Source of the DNA: Spisula solida
Taxonomy: Eukaryota > Mollusca > Bivalvia > Venerida > Mactridae
Assembly (NCBI GenBank): GCA_947247005.1
Contig: OX365955.1
Span: 44,433,822-44,497,821, forward strand
Direction of reading: 5' to 3'
Length of the DNA: 64,000 nucleotides
Shown piece by piece: positions 12,302-24,987 of the stretch; positions within the stretch are counted from its first letter, which is position 1, and every line of letters begins with the position of its first letter. The position numbers and the translations under genes were made by a program. The notes below the pieces were generated by a model. It was not told the origin of the DNA. It saw only the letters and a program-made list of their open reading frames with translations, and made no database searches.

Positions 12302-12655
12302 AACAAGTCATTAAGAATTGCAAGCAATACAGAAGTCCCCTACTGGTTTGAAGCCATTTTCAATGTTTCTGTCGGAATTAAAATATTTTTAGACGAGCAT
12401 AATCCCCTTATTGCCCCCTATCCACATACCAAGTTTCATAAACCTAGCTTGGAAACTGTTACAGTTATGTCAGGATCCAGATTTTTTGACGGACAGACTG
12501 AAGGACGTGACGTAGGGCAAACCTACAGTCCCATCCGGTCAAAACCGGTAGGGAACTAATAATGGATACCCTATGTCTAGGATCCAGATTTTTTGACAGA
12601 CGGACGGAGGGCAAACCTATAGTCCCCTCCAGTCAAAAACCAGTAGGGGACTAAT
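12302..12655. mobile_element. Family A repeat, copy 3 with duplicated tail
   Basis: A full unit ends near 12562 and is followed directly by a second copy of the last ~80 bp, ending 12655. Intergenic. Confidence 0.7.
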
Positions 12656-12819
12656 AAGAGATTTATAGCAACATCACATAAATTCTTAGTTCACTTTAAG
12701 TAGCACTATCTGTAACATTAACTTATAACTTTTAAATTCACTAATTCCTCAATAATACATAATTATAAATGTATGGCTATCAGTTGACCTAACCAGCACT
12801 CCCGTTACCAACCAGGGAA

Positions 12820-13066
12820 GGTATTCACAAAGCATTTTAGTGGGAAACTTAAATATTTTGACTGAAATTCCAAATTTGTGCTGCACATATTTTCCACAAA
12901 TTGAAGATAACCAATGTTTTCTTAGTGATTATTGTAACTATTCTTTAAACCGATGCAAAAAAAGTCAATAATCTTGATTGTCATATTTAGCTGACATACT
13001 CCAAGAAATTTTTAAGAAGTTTTTAAGAAATTTTTAAGTTTTCTACTAAGATGTTTTATGAATACC
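12820..13066. mobile_element. GGTATTCACAAAGC TIR MITE
   Basis: 247-bp element; GGTATTCACAAAGCATTTTA at the left is inverted as TAAGATGTTTTATGAATACC at the right. Intergenic. Confidence 0.65.
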
Positions 13067-13504
13067 AAGCTACCCCTCAATGGACACCTGATAACTTCTC
13101 CAGGATAATCAGACTTCAGAGATGTACTGTATGTATTTTTTGTCAAACATCATCAGTAACACAAACAGCCGTCAAACTGTCACAATCTTGAATCCATACT
13201 ATACCTAGATATCAAATCAACATCCACTAGATTCAGCAGTTGAGCCAACTATCCAACTTGGTATTGCATAACAAAGTAAGAGAACCATACCAATTAACAG
13301 GAGTTTTACAGTAATTATGTGTTACTTTCTCTTCAGTTTCATAGATTTGCAATGTAAATACCATTTTTATGCAAGAGATCTATTTCAACAACATGTTTAT
13401 AAGCCTTTGGTCATGCAAGGGATGTCAGCAGAATATAACAACATTACAAGTATTCAAACACAAACATAAATAGTATTAACATAACAACTCATTTTCAACA
13501 TGTA

Positions 13505-13721
13505 CTGTAAAATCATTATTTTTCGAGGGAGTTTAATTTTCGTTGATTTCGTTGTTTCACTCGACCACGAAATCTAATCCCCACGATTAATCGACCTCGC
13601 AAATATCGAACATGTGTTTATCCTTTCATGTTTTGTAATCCACGAATTTATGACCCCACGAAAATGCATTTTTATCAAAATCAACGAAATTTAATACCCA
13701 CGAAAATATGTGACTTTACAG
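13505..13721. mobile_element. CTGTAAA TIR MITE with TA duplication
   Basis: 217-bp element, CTGTAAAATCATTATTTTTC to CGAAAATATGTGACTTTACA G, flanked by TA. Repeated CCCACGA words inside. Confidence 0.6.
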
Positions 13722-13873
13722 TAATACAGGCATCCAATTATAAGCCAAATCACAAGAATGTGAACAAAAAATGCAGGAAAAGTAAAATATAACAGTAAAA
13801 TATTACAAATGAGATTCACTCATAACAACATAAACACTTGTGTCATTGTAATGCTATAGTGTTTAATGATTTA

Positions 13874-14362
13874 GGCCAGAGTTCTTTGATTTTTCGTTAC
13901 TAGGACCCTCCTGCCCTATTTTTTGGCATTTTCAAAAAAAAAAAAAAATTGGAAATCTAAAATTGTACATATGTACAATTTTTTTATATCAAATATTTTG
14001 ATGGTAATGTTACTATACACCTTGTTTTATTATGTATTTCAATATTTTACTAATGATAAGTAGCTATAGTGCTCTCATTTACCACCGTGCCATAGGTATC
14101 ATTGAAAAAATATCTATCTGAAATTTATTTTTAAATAAAATTTACATGTTATTAAATTTCTGTAGATTTTTTAAAATTCTCTATCAATAATACAGGTACA
14201 TGTTCACTGTAACTAACATTGTTGCTTTCAATAATAGATCGTCATTGACTACAATCCACTATCAACAACATTTTGGGAGTTTTTATTTTTATTTTTTTCC
14301 CTCCTCCTGTGGACTTTTTTCTCAAAAATGTCTGAGTAACAAAAAATTAAAAAACTCTGGCC
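13874..14362. mobile_element. GGCCAGAGTT TIR element
   Basis: 489-bp element with inverted ends GGCCAGAGTTCTTTGATTTT and GGCCAGAGTTTTTTAATTTT (minus strand). It abuts the last exon of the zinc-finger gene and may form part of its 3' UTR; TTTATT at 14124 is a possible minus-strand AATAAA signal. Confidence 0.6.
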
Positions 14363-14412
14363 TTATGTGTTTTTCTACAGTTGTGGCTGTGTGCATATAG
14401 TGTTTCATCGTT

Positions 14413-17400
14413 TTATATGTTTTCTACCACTCTGGTTGAGTTATCAACTTTCACTATGTTAGCCGATTGTTCTGTTCCTTGAACGACCTGATTATCTCCC
14501 CTGACCTCTTCCACAGCCCCACCCTCCGCGATGATGTTATAATCTCCAGATGATACCTCGATCTGTTGTGATGGTATGTTAGTAACAATTTCCTCCGAGC
14601 TGGAATTCCCCTCATAGTTAGATATAAGATATCCTCCACTTCCGTCGTCCTGCATTACCAAAGTAAATTGCTGTTCAGAATTGGCCGGTATATTTTGCAT
14701 TTCAGGAATTCCTTCAATTTTTACCACTTTATTGTTGTCCTGCTCTACAGCAAAGTTCACAAACTGTGACAGATTATCGGCTGCCCCACTGGGTTCAGCT
14801 TCTGCTTCCGGTACCCCGTCTTCCGGTACCCCGTTAACATAACTGTCTGTCTGCATACTGGAATCCACTTTCTTCACGGAGGATAAAACATTAGCAACAA
14901 ACGCTCTCATCTCTGCATCAGCTTGTTTCTTAGGTTTAGGACGACCGCGACGGAGTCCACCTTCTTTAGGACCTTTCTGATGCATGACCGCATGAAGATC
15001 TAGATTGCTTTGACGCAGAAATCCACGTCCACAGACGTCACATTTAAACTTACGCTCTGTAGTGTGCAACAATTCATGGCGCTGAAAAGGATAAAAGCCC
15101 ATACTTAATTTGAACATATAAGTTTCATTTTATGTAGTCAAAACAATTAAAATCAATCCAGATAACTACCATAACTCTAGTCAGGTTGAAATTGTCAACA
15201 AGTGCTACAAGTGTTTTTGCAGGCATAATTATCAAATGGTAACTTCTCATGAGTAAATTATTTTTTCGATCTTTTCATTTAAAAATTGCAGCGATATGAC
15301 CTAAACAGTTGTCCTGGATCGTATCCTAACCAGTACTAACTAACCCTTCCACTAGGAACCAGCAACTATTAACATTCTTATCAAATTAGCCAAATTTCAT
15401 ACATGTACAAAATTAATAAGGAAGTGACATTTACCTTCATAACTTTTTTCTCTCTAAATCTGCGTCCACATACTTCACAAGGATAAGGTCGCTCATCTGT
15501 ATGGATGCGTGTATGTGCCTATAGAAATACAAATCATAGTACGTATGTATAAACACGACCAGTAAATGGCAAATTGGATACTTTAAAAAATATGTGTATT
15601 TCCTCAGAAATAAAGCTTTTATATTAACAATATTAACTAGAATTTACTACAAAAGCTTTGACGATGAATACTTGAGCTGCAAGCAGCCAATTTATTGTTG
15701 GTGTATATTATTCAGAAAGTTCAGCAATGTGACCAGTTTTAATACTAATACAAATTAACAACTTCAATCTAAATTGTGACATCTAGAATTGTACACAAGG
15801 TTTTTCTTTGAATTGTTATATTGACCTAGATTTTTAAATCGTACCCACCTGAAGATGTCCATATTGAGTGAAAGCCTTCATACAAAATTCACATTTGTAC
15901 GGTCGCTCTCCAGTGTGAGTTCTAATATGTCGAGATAGATGTATATTGGATGTAAACCTTTTTTGACAATGTTCACATTGGTACGGTCGTTCACCCGTAT
16001 GAGCTCGGCGATGTTTAGGTATCTGGTTTCTGTATTTAAATTTCTTCCCACAGATATCACACTCATACGGCTTCTCACCTAGAAATAAATACATGAAATT
16101 TTATTCGTATATTATCATAATATTATGAATTATGTATTTGACATAATTATACTTATTTCACGCATATTATTGAATATTAGTTTACACTAATTTATTTAAG
16201 GTCGATTGTGAAACAAGTTTTTTTGTACAAATGAGACAAAAAGACTGAGGTATTCTGATTGGTCAAGGACATCTGAATCTTATTCTGTTTCTGCTATTCA
16301 ATAAAAGCAGCTGATTACAAATTATCAGCGTATGTGTTTATAATGCACTCACCAGTCTGTTATAGATTGACCTAGTTCCATTCTGGACCAATATTGTTTC
16401 TTAATGAGTCAAATTTAAAAAACTTTTTTAATGAAGATTATTCTTCTCATGGGCATGTGGCTTAAAAAGGAGAACCTTGTGGCAAAATCATGGCACACCC
16501 AAATAACAAATAGTTGTTTTAGGCCAGTTTGTATTTAAGAGACTTCATGAGTAATAAAGGTTAATGGTTGCTCAAAAAAATAATATGTTGGCCTGCCTAA
16601 AGATGATACCACATTAGTTTCTCCAATTTACATTAAACACTAAATATGTAAGTAGGTGATGAGCCTAGCTCTGAAGGACAAACCTGTGTGAGTGCGTAGA
16701 TGAGACATCATATCATCTTTACGTCGGAATCTTTTCGGACATAAATGACAGCCAAATGGTTTGGCCCCTGTATGAATAGTCTGATGGGAGACAAGAGCCG
16801 CTTTCAATGTAAAACCTGCAATACAATGGTCAGTGCATTAACATACACAATACTCAGGGGTCATACTGAGGCATAATGCCCAATCCTGAAAACGAGTTGC
16901 AAGTCCGTTTAGGGTGCCATTAGCAACCTTAACTAGGTTGCAAACATGGTTTTATAGCTAAAATTCAGATTATAGATCTTCAAATGACCATAACTTTGTC
17001 AATTCATTGAATTTTTTCTTCAAATACTTTTTTAATAAACATTTTGTACATAAAGGATCCTTCTTTCTGACGCAGCAAATCCGGATTTCCGGATTATTCC
17101 GGAATTGTAGGATCCCTGATACTTTATACCTGTATCAATAGATTACACATCACATATTGTATTAGAGAGCAAATAATTCTAAGAAAAGTTTTCAACACAA
17201 GTACTTATGTCTCCCACAAAGGGACATAACTCTGACATAACTCTAGCAATAATCATCTGCCAAAAATTACCAACAATATGCACAACTAGTCATGGTATCA
17301 ACTATTGGACTAATGGTTAACAATAAACAAGAACCAGTGTGGACATACTTTGTGACAGAATCCATCCTGACAGATATCCAGCATGAAAACAGCTGGTTTG

Positions 17401-20400
17401 ACCTTGGTCAGGATAATTTGACTCGGTAGTGAGGGGTTCCATTTGAATCGGGAGTTTGACCCTTGATATTTCCAAAAAGCCTCATTTTGACCCCCAGGAT
17501 TTTGGTTTGACGGATCATTTTCTCTTTAAATCATGGGTATTTTACCTATGAATTGTAAAAATTTAGTGAAAAGTATCAAAATGACCCTTCAAATTCAAAA
17601 GCTAGTGGAACCCCTGTTAAGTCTCTATATGACTTAACTTCAGTTGACAAGTGGAACTTAAAACAATATGTTTAACTTTTACATATCATTGACAAATTTC
17701 ACTTTTTATTTAATTTTACTTTACTAACTGACACTTTTTCTCCCTGATGTTTTGAATCAATAACACATACCTTTATTGCATATCTCACATTTGAATGGTT
17801 TAGCACCAAAATGTGATTGATAATGTCCATTGAAACTCTGTAATTGTTTGAACGTCTTCCCACATACATTACACTTGTGTACCTTGTCCCCTGGCCGAAC
17901 TGAAACAACATAATACCAGTAACACAGCGAAACCAACATCATTTCAAGTTTAAATATACATTTAACATACTTTTGAATGTTTTTTAAAACTCATTTAGGC
18001 TGGAGTACAGTGTAATTAGTGGATCATACTGAAAATTGATATTGCTGTCAAATATGTAATCCACAATAAATAAAGTCGTTATTATTATTAATTAGGTACA
18101 AATTCACAATTAGTAGGATTTTAACATAAATTCTTTCGTACATGTATTGTTAAATTTGACTTTAATATGAAATTCAAACGACCATAACTCAGTCAATAGT
18201 ATGAATTGGTTATTCAAATAACTTTGAATGGGCTAGTCAAACAACTTTTATTTTCTACAGAACAATTATTTTTTCTAGTGCATCAAATCCATTTTGCCGG
18301 ATATGTATTACCGGTATGTAGAACCTCTGAATATTATACTATGATAGACATGTAATAAATTGTATCCTAGAATTTCTACTCACTGCTTCCCCGAGGTGTG
18401 ATTCTCTTCACAACATTTAAGCCTGGATTAGCAATAACGAGTCCTTGATCTAACGACATTCCTTCTGGTAATGTTATTTCCTGTATGATAACTTGTGGCA
18501 TTCCTTTACCGTCTTCTCCCTCACCATCACCTCCACCACCGGCGGCACCGAGTTCACTCAGTAAGGATGCTGGTATATCACCCGTCTTCCCGCCCTCGGC
18601 AAACACTGTTATAACCTGTGGTTTCCCGTCAGTATCCGTGGTTGTAACGTTAATCATCTGTAATCCTGCCACTTCTTCAACTAAGGTACCAGCAGCCTGA
18701 AACATCAGCAGCAAAAATACTACATACATCAGTCTGTGAATTTAGGATTTCAAACTATTCGTCTGAATCACCAAAAGTGAAATGATTTCCTTCATACTCT
18801 ATACATATTTCCTGCAAAAGTTACTTGCCTGAATCAATAACTACTTATCCAAGACAAGCAGACAAGTGCTAATTTCGCAGTTGTTACACCACACCCTATG
18901 TATAGATTCATTTTGTTCAATGTCATTGTGTATTTTTCTCATTATGGGACAATATTGTTTAAAATATTTAGTATACTTTATCACAAGAATTCTTAAATAA
19001 ACATCATTAAGTAGCTGGTATACACTTGGGGTATATTTGTGGGTTCAACACATTATCATCAACAGATTAGCCTAGTTCTCTGAACTTTAAAGAATACAGA
19101 TTGGTGTATGGTAACAATCTCAATCCAGCATGTTGGTATTACTAATTGTGTAATAGATTCTATGTGTTACCTGTTCATTTTGTATCTCAACATGTTCATT
19201 TTCATCCATCTGATCATCTGGGTGGGTTTCTTGTACTACGGTTACTATGTCACCTGATGCAGTCTCATCTATAAGCATACAATAAGCAATCTACTTAGTC
19301 TTACATACAAAAGTTTTATCAAATATGAGGCTGATGAACTCAAAATAGGACAAAGCTGTAGGGCATGACTTTGGTAGAAATGTCATTGAACTTAGGCGTG
19401 CAATAAAATCATTTTTATTTGAAATTCTTTAATTATGACCTCGAACCATAGCCTTTAAAAGTTACATTTCTTACGATTCAATGAATTTGTTTGTATATGA
19501 TTATGGATAAGTTATATTACTGTAACACAATGTAATGAACATATGTTATAGTAACAGGCCTCAATAAATCTACTAGACCGCTCCTCCTGCACATCTTTTC
19601 CTTCTTTATTTATATAGAAGGACAAGTAAGATTTTGGGGTTTTCTTCTTTGTCTACAGGGGTTCTACTGAGGCACAATGCCCAATCCTGAAAATTTTACG
19701 CAATTTTGTTTCTAGTGCAATTAGCACACATTCCTACACCTAAACTCTGTTTCAAACATTGTTCTAATGTTACAATGCAGCATATGAAATTTCAAATGAC
19801 CATAACTCTGTCAATAATTGTTAGTTTTTCATCAAATAACTTTTATTTTCTGCAGAAAAGTTCCTTCTTTCCATTGCAGCGAATCCGGATATCCGGATTA
19901 TTCCGGAATAGTAGGATCCCTGTGTCATTGCAGGACTAGTGCTTTCAAAAATATTTGTTGAGGCCTGTAGTAGATACATCAGCAAAGACAAGAAATGGGA
20001 GAACACATCTAACATTACAATGGTATGGCGTAACAAGGTTGTTTATTAATATTATTAATTTACCTTGTTTTAAAAAGGAGACATTCCAGTTATTAATCTG
20101 GAAGAACGCATACAAAGCAGCTTCTTGTTCAGCAGTTACCCTGACAGACAAAGATACTGTTCCATCATCAACTGTCTCACTTCGTAGTTCTGTGAATAAT
20201 ACAAATACACATCTATATATAGGTAACAGATTATGTTAGCTACATTGCCATGGAGTCATAAGATAAGGTACACACATGCAAGAATTATATAATTAAATGA
20301 AGTATGAATTGGAAAGAAATAACACTTAAAGATGGTTTTAAAACCTTTAATACCTTTTTTCTTATACAGTTGAATACATATGATTTTAATGAGATTTAGG

Positions 20401-21377
20401 ACTGTTCACCTAGTGTTTTACAGAGCTACAGATAAGGTTTTAGTCAATTGGGTATTTTACCCCTTAGTTTCAATTTTGATCAATTGGGTTTTGACAAATT
20501 TTAATTGGGTATTTAATAAAACTCAAAGGGTAAATAAGCTTTTATGTACTATATTTCACTATAACATCCTTTTCTATTTGGGTATTTCAAATTGTCTTTG
20601 CTTTTTCTTACCCCTCCTCAAAAAATCTATTGGGTATTTAAAAAAATTAATTGGGTAATTACCCCAATACGCAGCTTATCTGTAGCTCTGGGCTCTAGCC
20701 AGGATTTTTATGAGGCATGGCGATTATCTCTTAAATGGCACTTCAGTGTGCACCGAAGTTGGCACCAAAAGTGGTACTTCAGCGCAAGCAGGCTTCTATA
20801 AAAAGCGCAGTACAGTTTTTGTCTGCTTATGAACAGGTGCTCTGATTTCATCTACCGGGGGGGGGGGGGGGGGGGGGGGGTATTTGATAATGTGCAATTG
20901 GGGATGTATACCATACTCCAACCATTATTTTCAAGCTTCAAATGCAGACAAAAAAATTACCTTGTGGCTTGACTTCCACCAAGTTATCCATTTCAAGAAA
21001 AGGCGGACGCAGAAATCAACAATAAATAGAAAAGAAAGATTCCACAACAAGGTACATTATAATAATCCAAAGCATATAATATTCCATGAATTACCAAAAT
21101 TTCAACAGACAACTGTTAATAGTAAACACTTTAAACACAATTATAAATTTAAGCCAACATGAGACAAGTCTTGAGACTTGACACTTCTGCAGACTGTGAT
21201 TTCAGGGAGGAGTTTATGAATATGGTACCTACCTTTGATGAGTTGCCAGCTGTTGATCTGGAAGAAAGCTTCCATGGCCGATTCCTGTTCACCTGTCACC
21301 TGTACGGTAACCACGAACGTCTCACCAGTATTTCCAACTCCATCTTCCAAAGACAACTGTATCGTCTCCACATCCAT
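14413..21377 (-). CDS. Eight-finger C2H2 zinc-finger transcription factor, 641 aa
   Basis: Predicted nuclear DNA-binding protein. Coding exons: 21233-21377, 20064-20189, 19171-19268, 18384-18696, 17771-17899, 16684-16815, 15849-16078, 15435-15518, 14413-15081; total 1926 nt, in phase throughout, stop TAA at 14413-14415. The start ATG at 21377 lies 20 nt inside an exon whose acceptor is at 21398-21399. Residues ~1-91 hold two copies of a module VTxEQExAxxAFFQINxW. Residues ~92-227 are acidic, Gly- and Glu-rich, without a recognised domain. Eight C2H2 fingers fill ~235-455, with TGERP/TGEKP-type linkers between fingers 4 to 6 and split across introns at several places. After finger eight comes an AT-hook-like RRGRPKPKK and an acidic, Gln/Asn-rich tail. 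I do not recognise a specific vertebrate orthologue. No BTB, KRAB, ZAD or SCAN domain is seen. Confidence 0.9.
16185..16225 (-). repeat. SINE tail fragment
   Basis: A 40-bp piece with GTTTACACTAATTTATTTAA and GAAACAAGTTTTT matches the body end of the SINE at 1003-1255; nothing else of the element is left. Confidence 0.45.
16855..17118. mobile_element. Family C CAGGGGTYCTAC MITE, copy 1
   Basis: 264-bp element starting CAGGGGTCATACTGAGGCAT and ending TTGTAGGATCCCTG, flanked by ATACT on both sides. Its interior shares the CCATAACTTTGTCAATTC and CCGGATTATTCCGGAA words with family B. Confidence 0.75.
17432..17616. mobile_element. Family D MITE
   Basis: Complete copy in reverse orientation relative to 12075, in a zinc-finger gene intron. 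Confidence 0.75.
18165..18332. repeat. Degenerate family C-like remnant
   Basis: Contains ACGACCATAACTCAGTCAAT, CAACTTTTATTTTCTACAG and a worn CCGGATATG end. Termini cannot be placed. Confidence 0.4.
19656..19922. mobile_element. Family C MITE
   Basis: Complete copy in a zinc-finger gene intron, starting CAGGGGTTCTACTGAGGCAC. Confidence 0.75.
20421..20690. mobile_element. CAGAGCTACAGATAAG TIR MITE
   Basis: 270-bp element with 16-bp inverted ends CAGAGCTACAGATAAG and multiple ATTGGGTATTT words inside. Confidence 0.65.
20857..20880. repeat. 24-bp poly-G run
   Basis: Uninterrupted run of 24 G in an AT-rich intron; on the minus strand, i.e. in the transcript, it is poly-C. Length may be an assembly estimate. 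Confidence 0.9.
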
Positions 21378-21473
21378 CGCAGATAAAGTGGTATGATCTA
21401 AAATAGAATTTATAAACGAATATACATATTTATTATAAAGTAAATCAACACAGATCTTGTAAAATGTCTCATC

Positions 21474-21600
21474 CAGAGCTCGACACTAACACTGATCCGC
21501 TGGTCCGAGACCAGTGCAAATCCAGAAGGACCAGTGTCCTATTTACAAATTTGGCACTTTTGCCCTGTCAGACCAGTGACCAAAATAGTGTCTAGGCCTG
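21474..21600. mobile_element. Family F short palindromic MITE
   Basis: 127-bp element, CAGAGCTCGACACTAA to TAGTGTCTAGGCCTG, with GACCAGTG words in both arms. Matches 38022-38177 in the opposite orientation. Confidence 0.65.
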
Positions 21601-22659
21601 TCATCGTCTCGAATCTCGGCCAGGGCACTAGTCATTTGAAATTTTCTGAAACGCTTTTCAGTGAATACCTAGAATGGATGTACGTAGGTCCATCACATGA
21701 GCAATATTATGCTATCCTAGCCCCTCGATGTAATGGTCTTATGTTAGTTTTCACTATAAAAGTTTTAGTTTCTCACCCAAATAGAGATGAGCTGGTTAGA
21801 AACCAAGAGATATACAGTAGTAGTCTATCATGTGTACCGGAGCTGTACACCACAAAGTTAAAGGACTTATATATTCGCGGAATGAGCTAGGGAATAGCAT
21901 GCATGTTCGCAAAGAATACGGGGTGTACGATCTTTGATGTTCGATATCGAGAATGATGACTACACTTTCAAACAGCAGTCCCAATTTTCTAATTTTGACA
22001 TTTCGTGGATACCCTAGACAGACAAGCTGTCTGCAAGTGGCTTCTTTTAAATTCTGACTGTCCAGATTGCATCGAAATGGTTTGACTAATGGATACCCAA
22101 GCTGAAATTATCACGACTGACAAAATGTTCAACTTTTCAGCTTTTTGAGTTTAGTTTGAATATGCAACAAGTAGAAATAGGGTGTACCATATTGCAAAAC
22201 AAGTCATAGACTTCCAGACTCAGCACACCAAAGTAACCAAAAGGCCAAATTATTTGACGGCAGAAACAGGATTCCGTAGTTGGCTCACTGTTCACTGACA
22301 AGCCTAAACCTCCATGTTTTCCCAAATTGAACTGGAGGTCAAATCAAAAATACGTTTTTTTACAAGATATTGTTTTTTTCAATCAAAACATAATGCCCAA
22401 ACACCGATGGGTGGCCAAGGAAAGCCATGTCTTGTAAACTTTATGTCAAATCGAAAGTAGAATATTTCACATTCGGGATTTTGGTTTTAGACTGACAAAT
22501 CAAAGATGTTCCAAAGTTGACACGGAACACCTCGGTTTTCGCAGCAGACAAGGGCAACCGCATTTCTGAACATTTTCATCACCCACGTGAATAAGATTCG
22601 TGATGTTAAATATTTGAAATGTTTATTTACTAAAATTACAACCGAATAAAAGCAATTTA

Positions 22660-22770
22660 TGTTCAAAGTTACCTCACTATCTCCACAAACAAAATGGCTT
22701 CCCAACCGCAGAAAAATTCGTCGCGACTGCGCATGCGGAACTCTCTGATCTTTTCGTCACGTGAGCAGTA
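22660..22770 (-). promoter_or_regulatory. Likely promoter and noncoding first exon of the zinc-finger gene
   Basis: A CpG-containing patch in AT-rich surroundings. It has an NRF-1-like TGCGCATGCG at 22728-22737 and an E-box TCACGTGA at 22758-22765. On the minus strand a GAG/gtaact donor sits at 22668-22674, so a 5' UTR exon ending at 22673 could splice to the acceptor at 21398. No initiator or TATA box was identified; transcription start is inference. Confidence 0.4.
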
Positions 22771-23070
22771 GACTAACGTAAAACTACGGTGTAACATTTG
22801 GGCCATCTTCGCTCCTAGCTTCAAAACTAAAACGGAATAATTAGGCAGTCTGTCAACTATTTATGAAATGCGCACATTGTTGAGTGTTACTTTTATGGAA
22901 ATGTAATATATTGTAGATCTAGATCATATAAAATGTAGATTTATCATACAAATTTGTTACAGTTAGAACATATTAAGTAAATTGTAATGATTTAAAAGGG
23001 TGGAGCAAATGAAGCGAGTCCTTTTTAGTTATTAAATTTTACTCAATAAAACAATTTGTTCTAAACTGGC

Positions 23071-23224
23071 TTAGAATATAACATTCTGCATTCTGATTGG
23101 CTGATAGAAATTAGCGCAAACACATGACGTCAAATCTGTTGAGAGAAAATATTAATGATTAAATTTTCATTTAACCCCCAAAATTCGGCGTTTTCATTGG
23201 CTCATAATGTAGGTTATATTCTAA
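23071..23224. mobile_element. TTAGAATATAAC TIR MITE
   Basis: 154-bp element, TTAGAATATAACATTCTGCA inverted as AATGTAGGTTATATTCTAA; a CRE-like TGACGTCA is inside. Intergenic. Confidence 0.55.
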
Positions 23225-23540
23225 GGGAAATTAAACTTCTCGTAATAACCTGCAGTTTCTTATATATAGGGCTCTGCATTAAGATCAAATGAACTTTATT
23301 ACATCTGTAGGTCTACATGACTGGAAGGTCTGTCGTCTGCTTTATCAAAGGTCTTGTCAATCTACGGTACATCTGCCTCCAGTACGCTAGATACAAAATC
23401 ACTAAATGTACCAAATCTACACGAGCAAGCACTTACCTGTACAGCACATGGAACAATATGCAGTGATTGCATATCAGAGATAGACTGATCTGATCATGTG
23501 GATACTGTCTATTTATAACTCCTTTGCTGGATCAATGGTT

Positions 23541-23697
23541 CACAGGCCTAAGAAATTATATCACAAAATACAGTTTTGAAATTCCCCATCATCCGTTCAT
23601 TACACATACAAAGAGTACTGTTCTATTTGTACAGTAAATGACCGTATGATGGGGAATTTCAAAACTGTTTTTTGTGATATAATTTCTTAGGCCTGTG
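23541..23697. mobile_element. Long-arm hairpin MITE
   Basis: 157-bp foldback. Arms of about 60 nt begin CACAGGCCTAAGAAATTATA on both strands; ATGG flanks both ends. The loop is about 40 nt. Confidence 0.7.
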
Positions 23698-24163
23698 AAT
23701 GGTAGTAGATCAAGAGTGAATACTCTAAGGTTATTATAAATCATGTTTTGTAGCTGTTCAGTTTCATTTTTTCTTATTCATTGTTCTAGACCAAGTTGTC
23801 CTTGTGATGTGTAATCTTTAATTCTGCGATTGTTGACAACAGTTTGCATGATTTGTGCCATATGGCAGCTGTAGTATCCACATATATTCATCCAATATTA
23901 ACCTAGTAACTGGTGTGTCATATTGATATTAGCACCTTTTGTGGATTTTGTTGCAATAGCAGAGTGGTCTCAATGCGTCGTACTTCACATTGATGTGCAA
24001 TGGTTACCTAAAGTAGATGCTTGAATCTCAATGTGGCCACAATTATTTTATGATATGTGCCAGTGACAGTGAGTAGATACACTAAGTTTTCAGTTGTGAC
24101 TTCTAGATGAACCAACTTACAGATCAATTATTGACTATAGTGCATCATTAGTAGGGTGTAATG

Positions 24164-24506
24164 CAGTGATTTTTTTCCTTCTTTATTAGGGTCTGGAAAA
24201 CGGACCCTTTCCCAATTGCAAATAGGCTATAATTTTCCCAAAGTTGAATGAAAATTCCCAATAAACAATTTAAAAAAATAATTTCAAAATCGGACATAAA
24301 AAGTTACTAACATTTTTGACAAGAGGCCAACCATAAAGTTCAAAGAAACCAGTAAACATTCACATGTCATTAACATGTAACCTCTTTTCCCGTTATATTT
24401 GGCCTTTCTGCTTCATGGAAATTCCCAATTTCAAGTTGTCACAACGCGAAAATTCCCAATCTGAACGGACCCGGACCCTTTCCCAAAGAGGCAAAAAAAA
24501 TCACTG
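24164..24506. mobile_element. Family E CAGTGATTTTTTTC MITE, copy 1
   Basis: 343-bp element with inverted ends CAGTGATTTTTTTCC / CAGTGATTTTTTTTGCC and inner words AATTCCCAAT, CCCGGACCCTTTCCCAAAG and GGCCTTTCTGCTTCATG. Confidence 0.75.
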
Positions 24507-24987
24507 GAATGTAACATGACCCTCCATGCACTTCACATTTCTATTCAAGCACCAGCGCTAACCAGGACTTGCATTCTTGGCACAATCGGTTAATTATTTT
24601 AGTATGTCCTGGTATTCAACCCCAGTTGACCTGTTGCATACCCTAGATTTTATAGAGACAAACATTGTGACCCAAGTTTTATAACGCGCAAGTGAAAACT
24701 GTGAACATCATGCTAACTACAGTATGAGAAGTAAAATATGAGTATAATACAACACAGTTTTATAGTTTGATTTTTCTTCATTTTTTGACATATTTTCTAC
24801 AAGACAGGCTATACAATTTACAGCATAATACACTAGACAACATAATTAGTTACAGATAGGGTGACATTCAAACCAAATCTGAGGCGACTCTCAAACCAAA
24901 TCCGAGGGCGACTTTCAAACCAAATCTGATTTTCCCATAAATGATTGCGACAACGTAGAATAACAACGAAATCGAAGAAGCAGATTC

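Larger units (their letters stand above)
9829..14412. other. Intergenic region between dehydrogenase and zinc-finger genes
   Basis: No coding exon recognised. It holds a SINE, two family A repeats, one family D MITE and three other MITEs. The dehydrogenase promoter must lie just above 9828; nothing distinctive is seen there. Confidence 0.7.

Noticed and set aside
18485..18700. 71-aa plus-strand ORF rich in Pro/Ser
   Set aside because: Antisense of zinc-finger gene exon 4.
22487..22705. 72-aa minus-strand ORF as N-terminus of the zinc-finger protein
   Set aside because: It depends on a non-ATG start and runs through the likely splice donor; in-phase ATG in the next exon is preferred.
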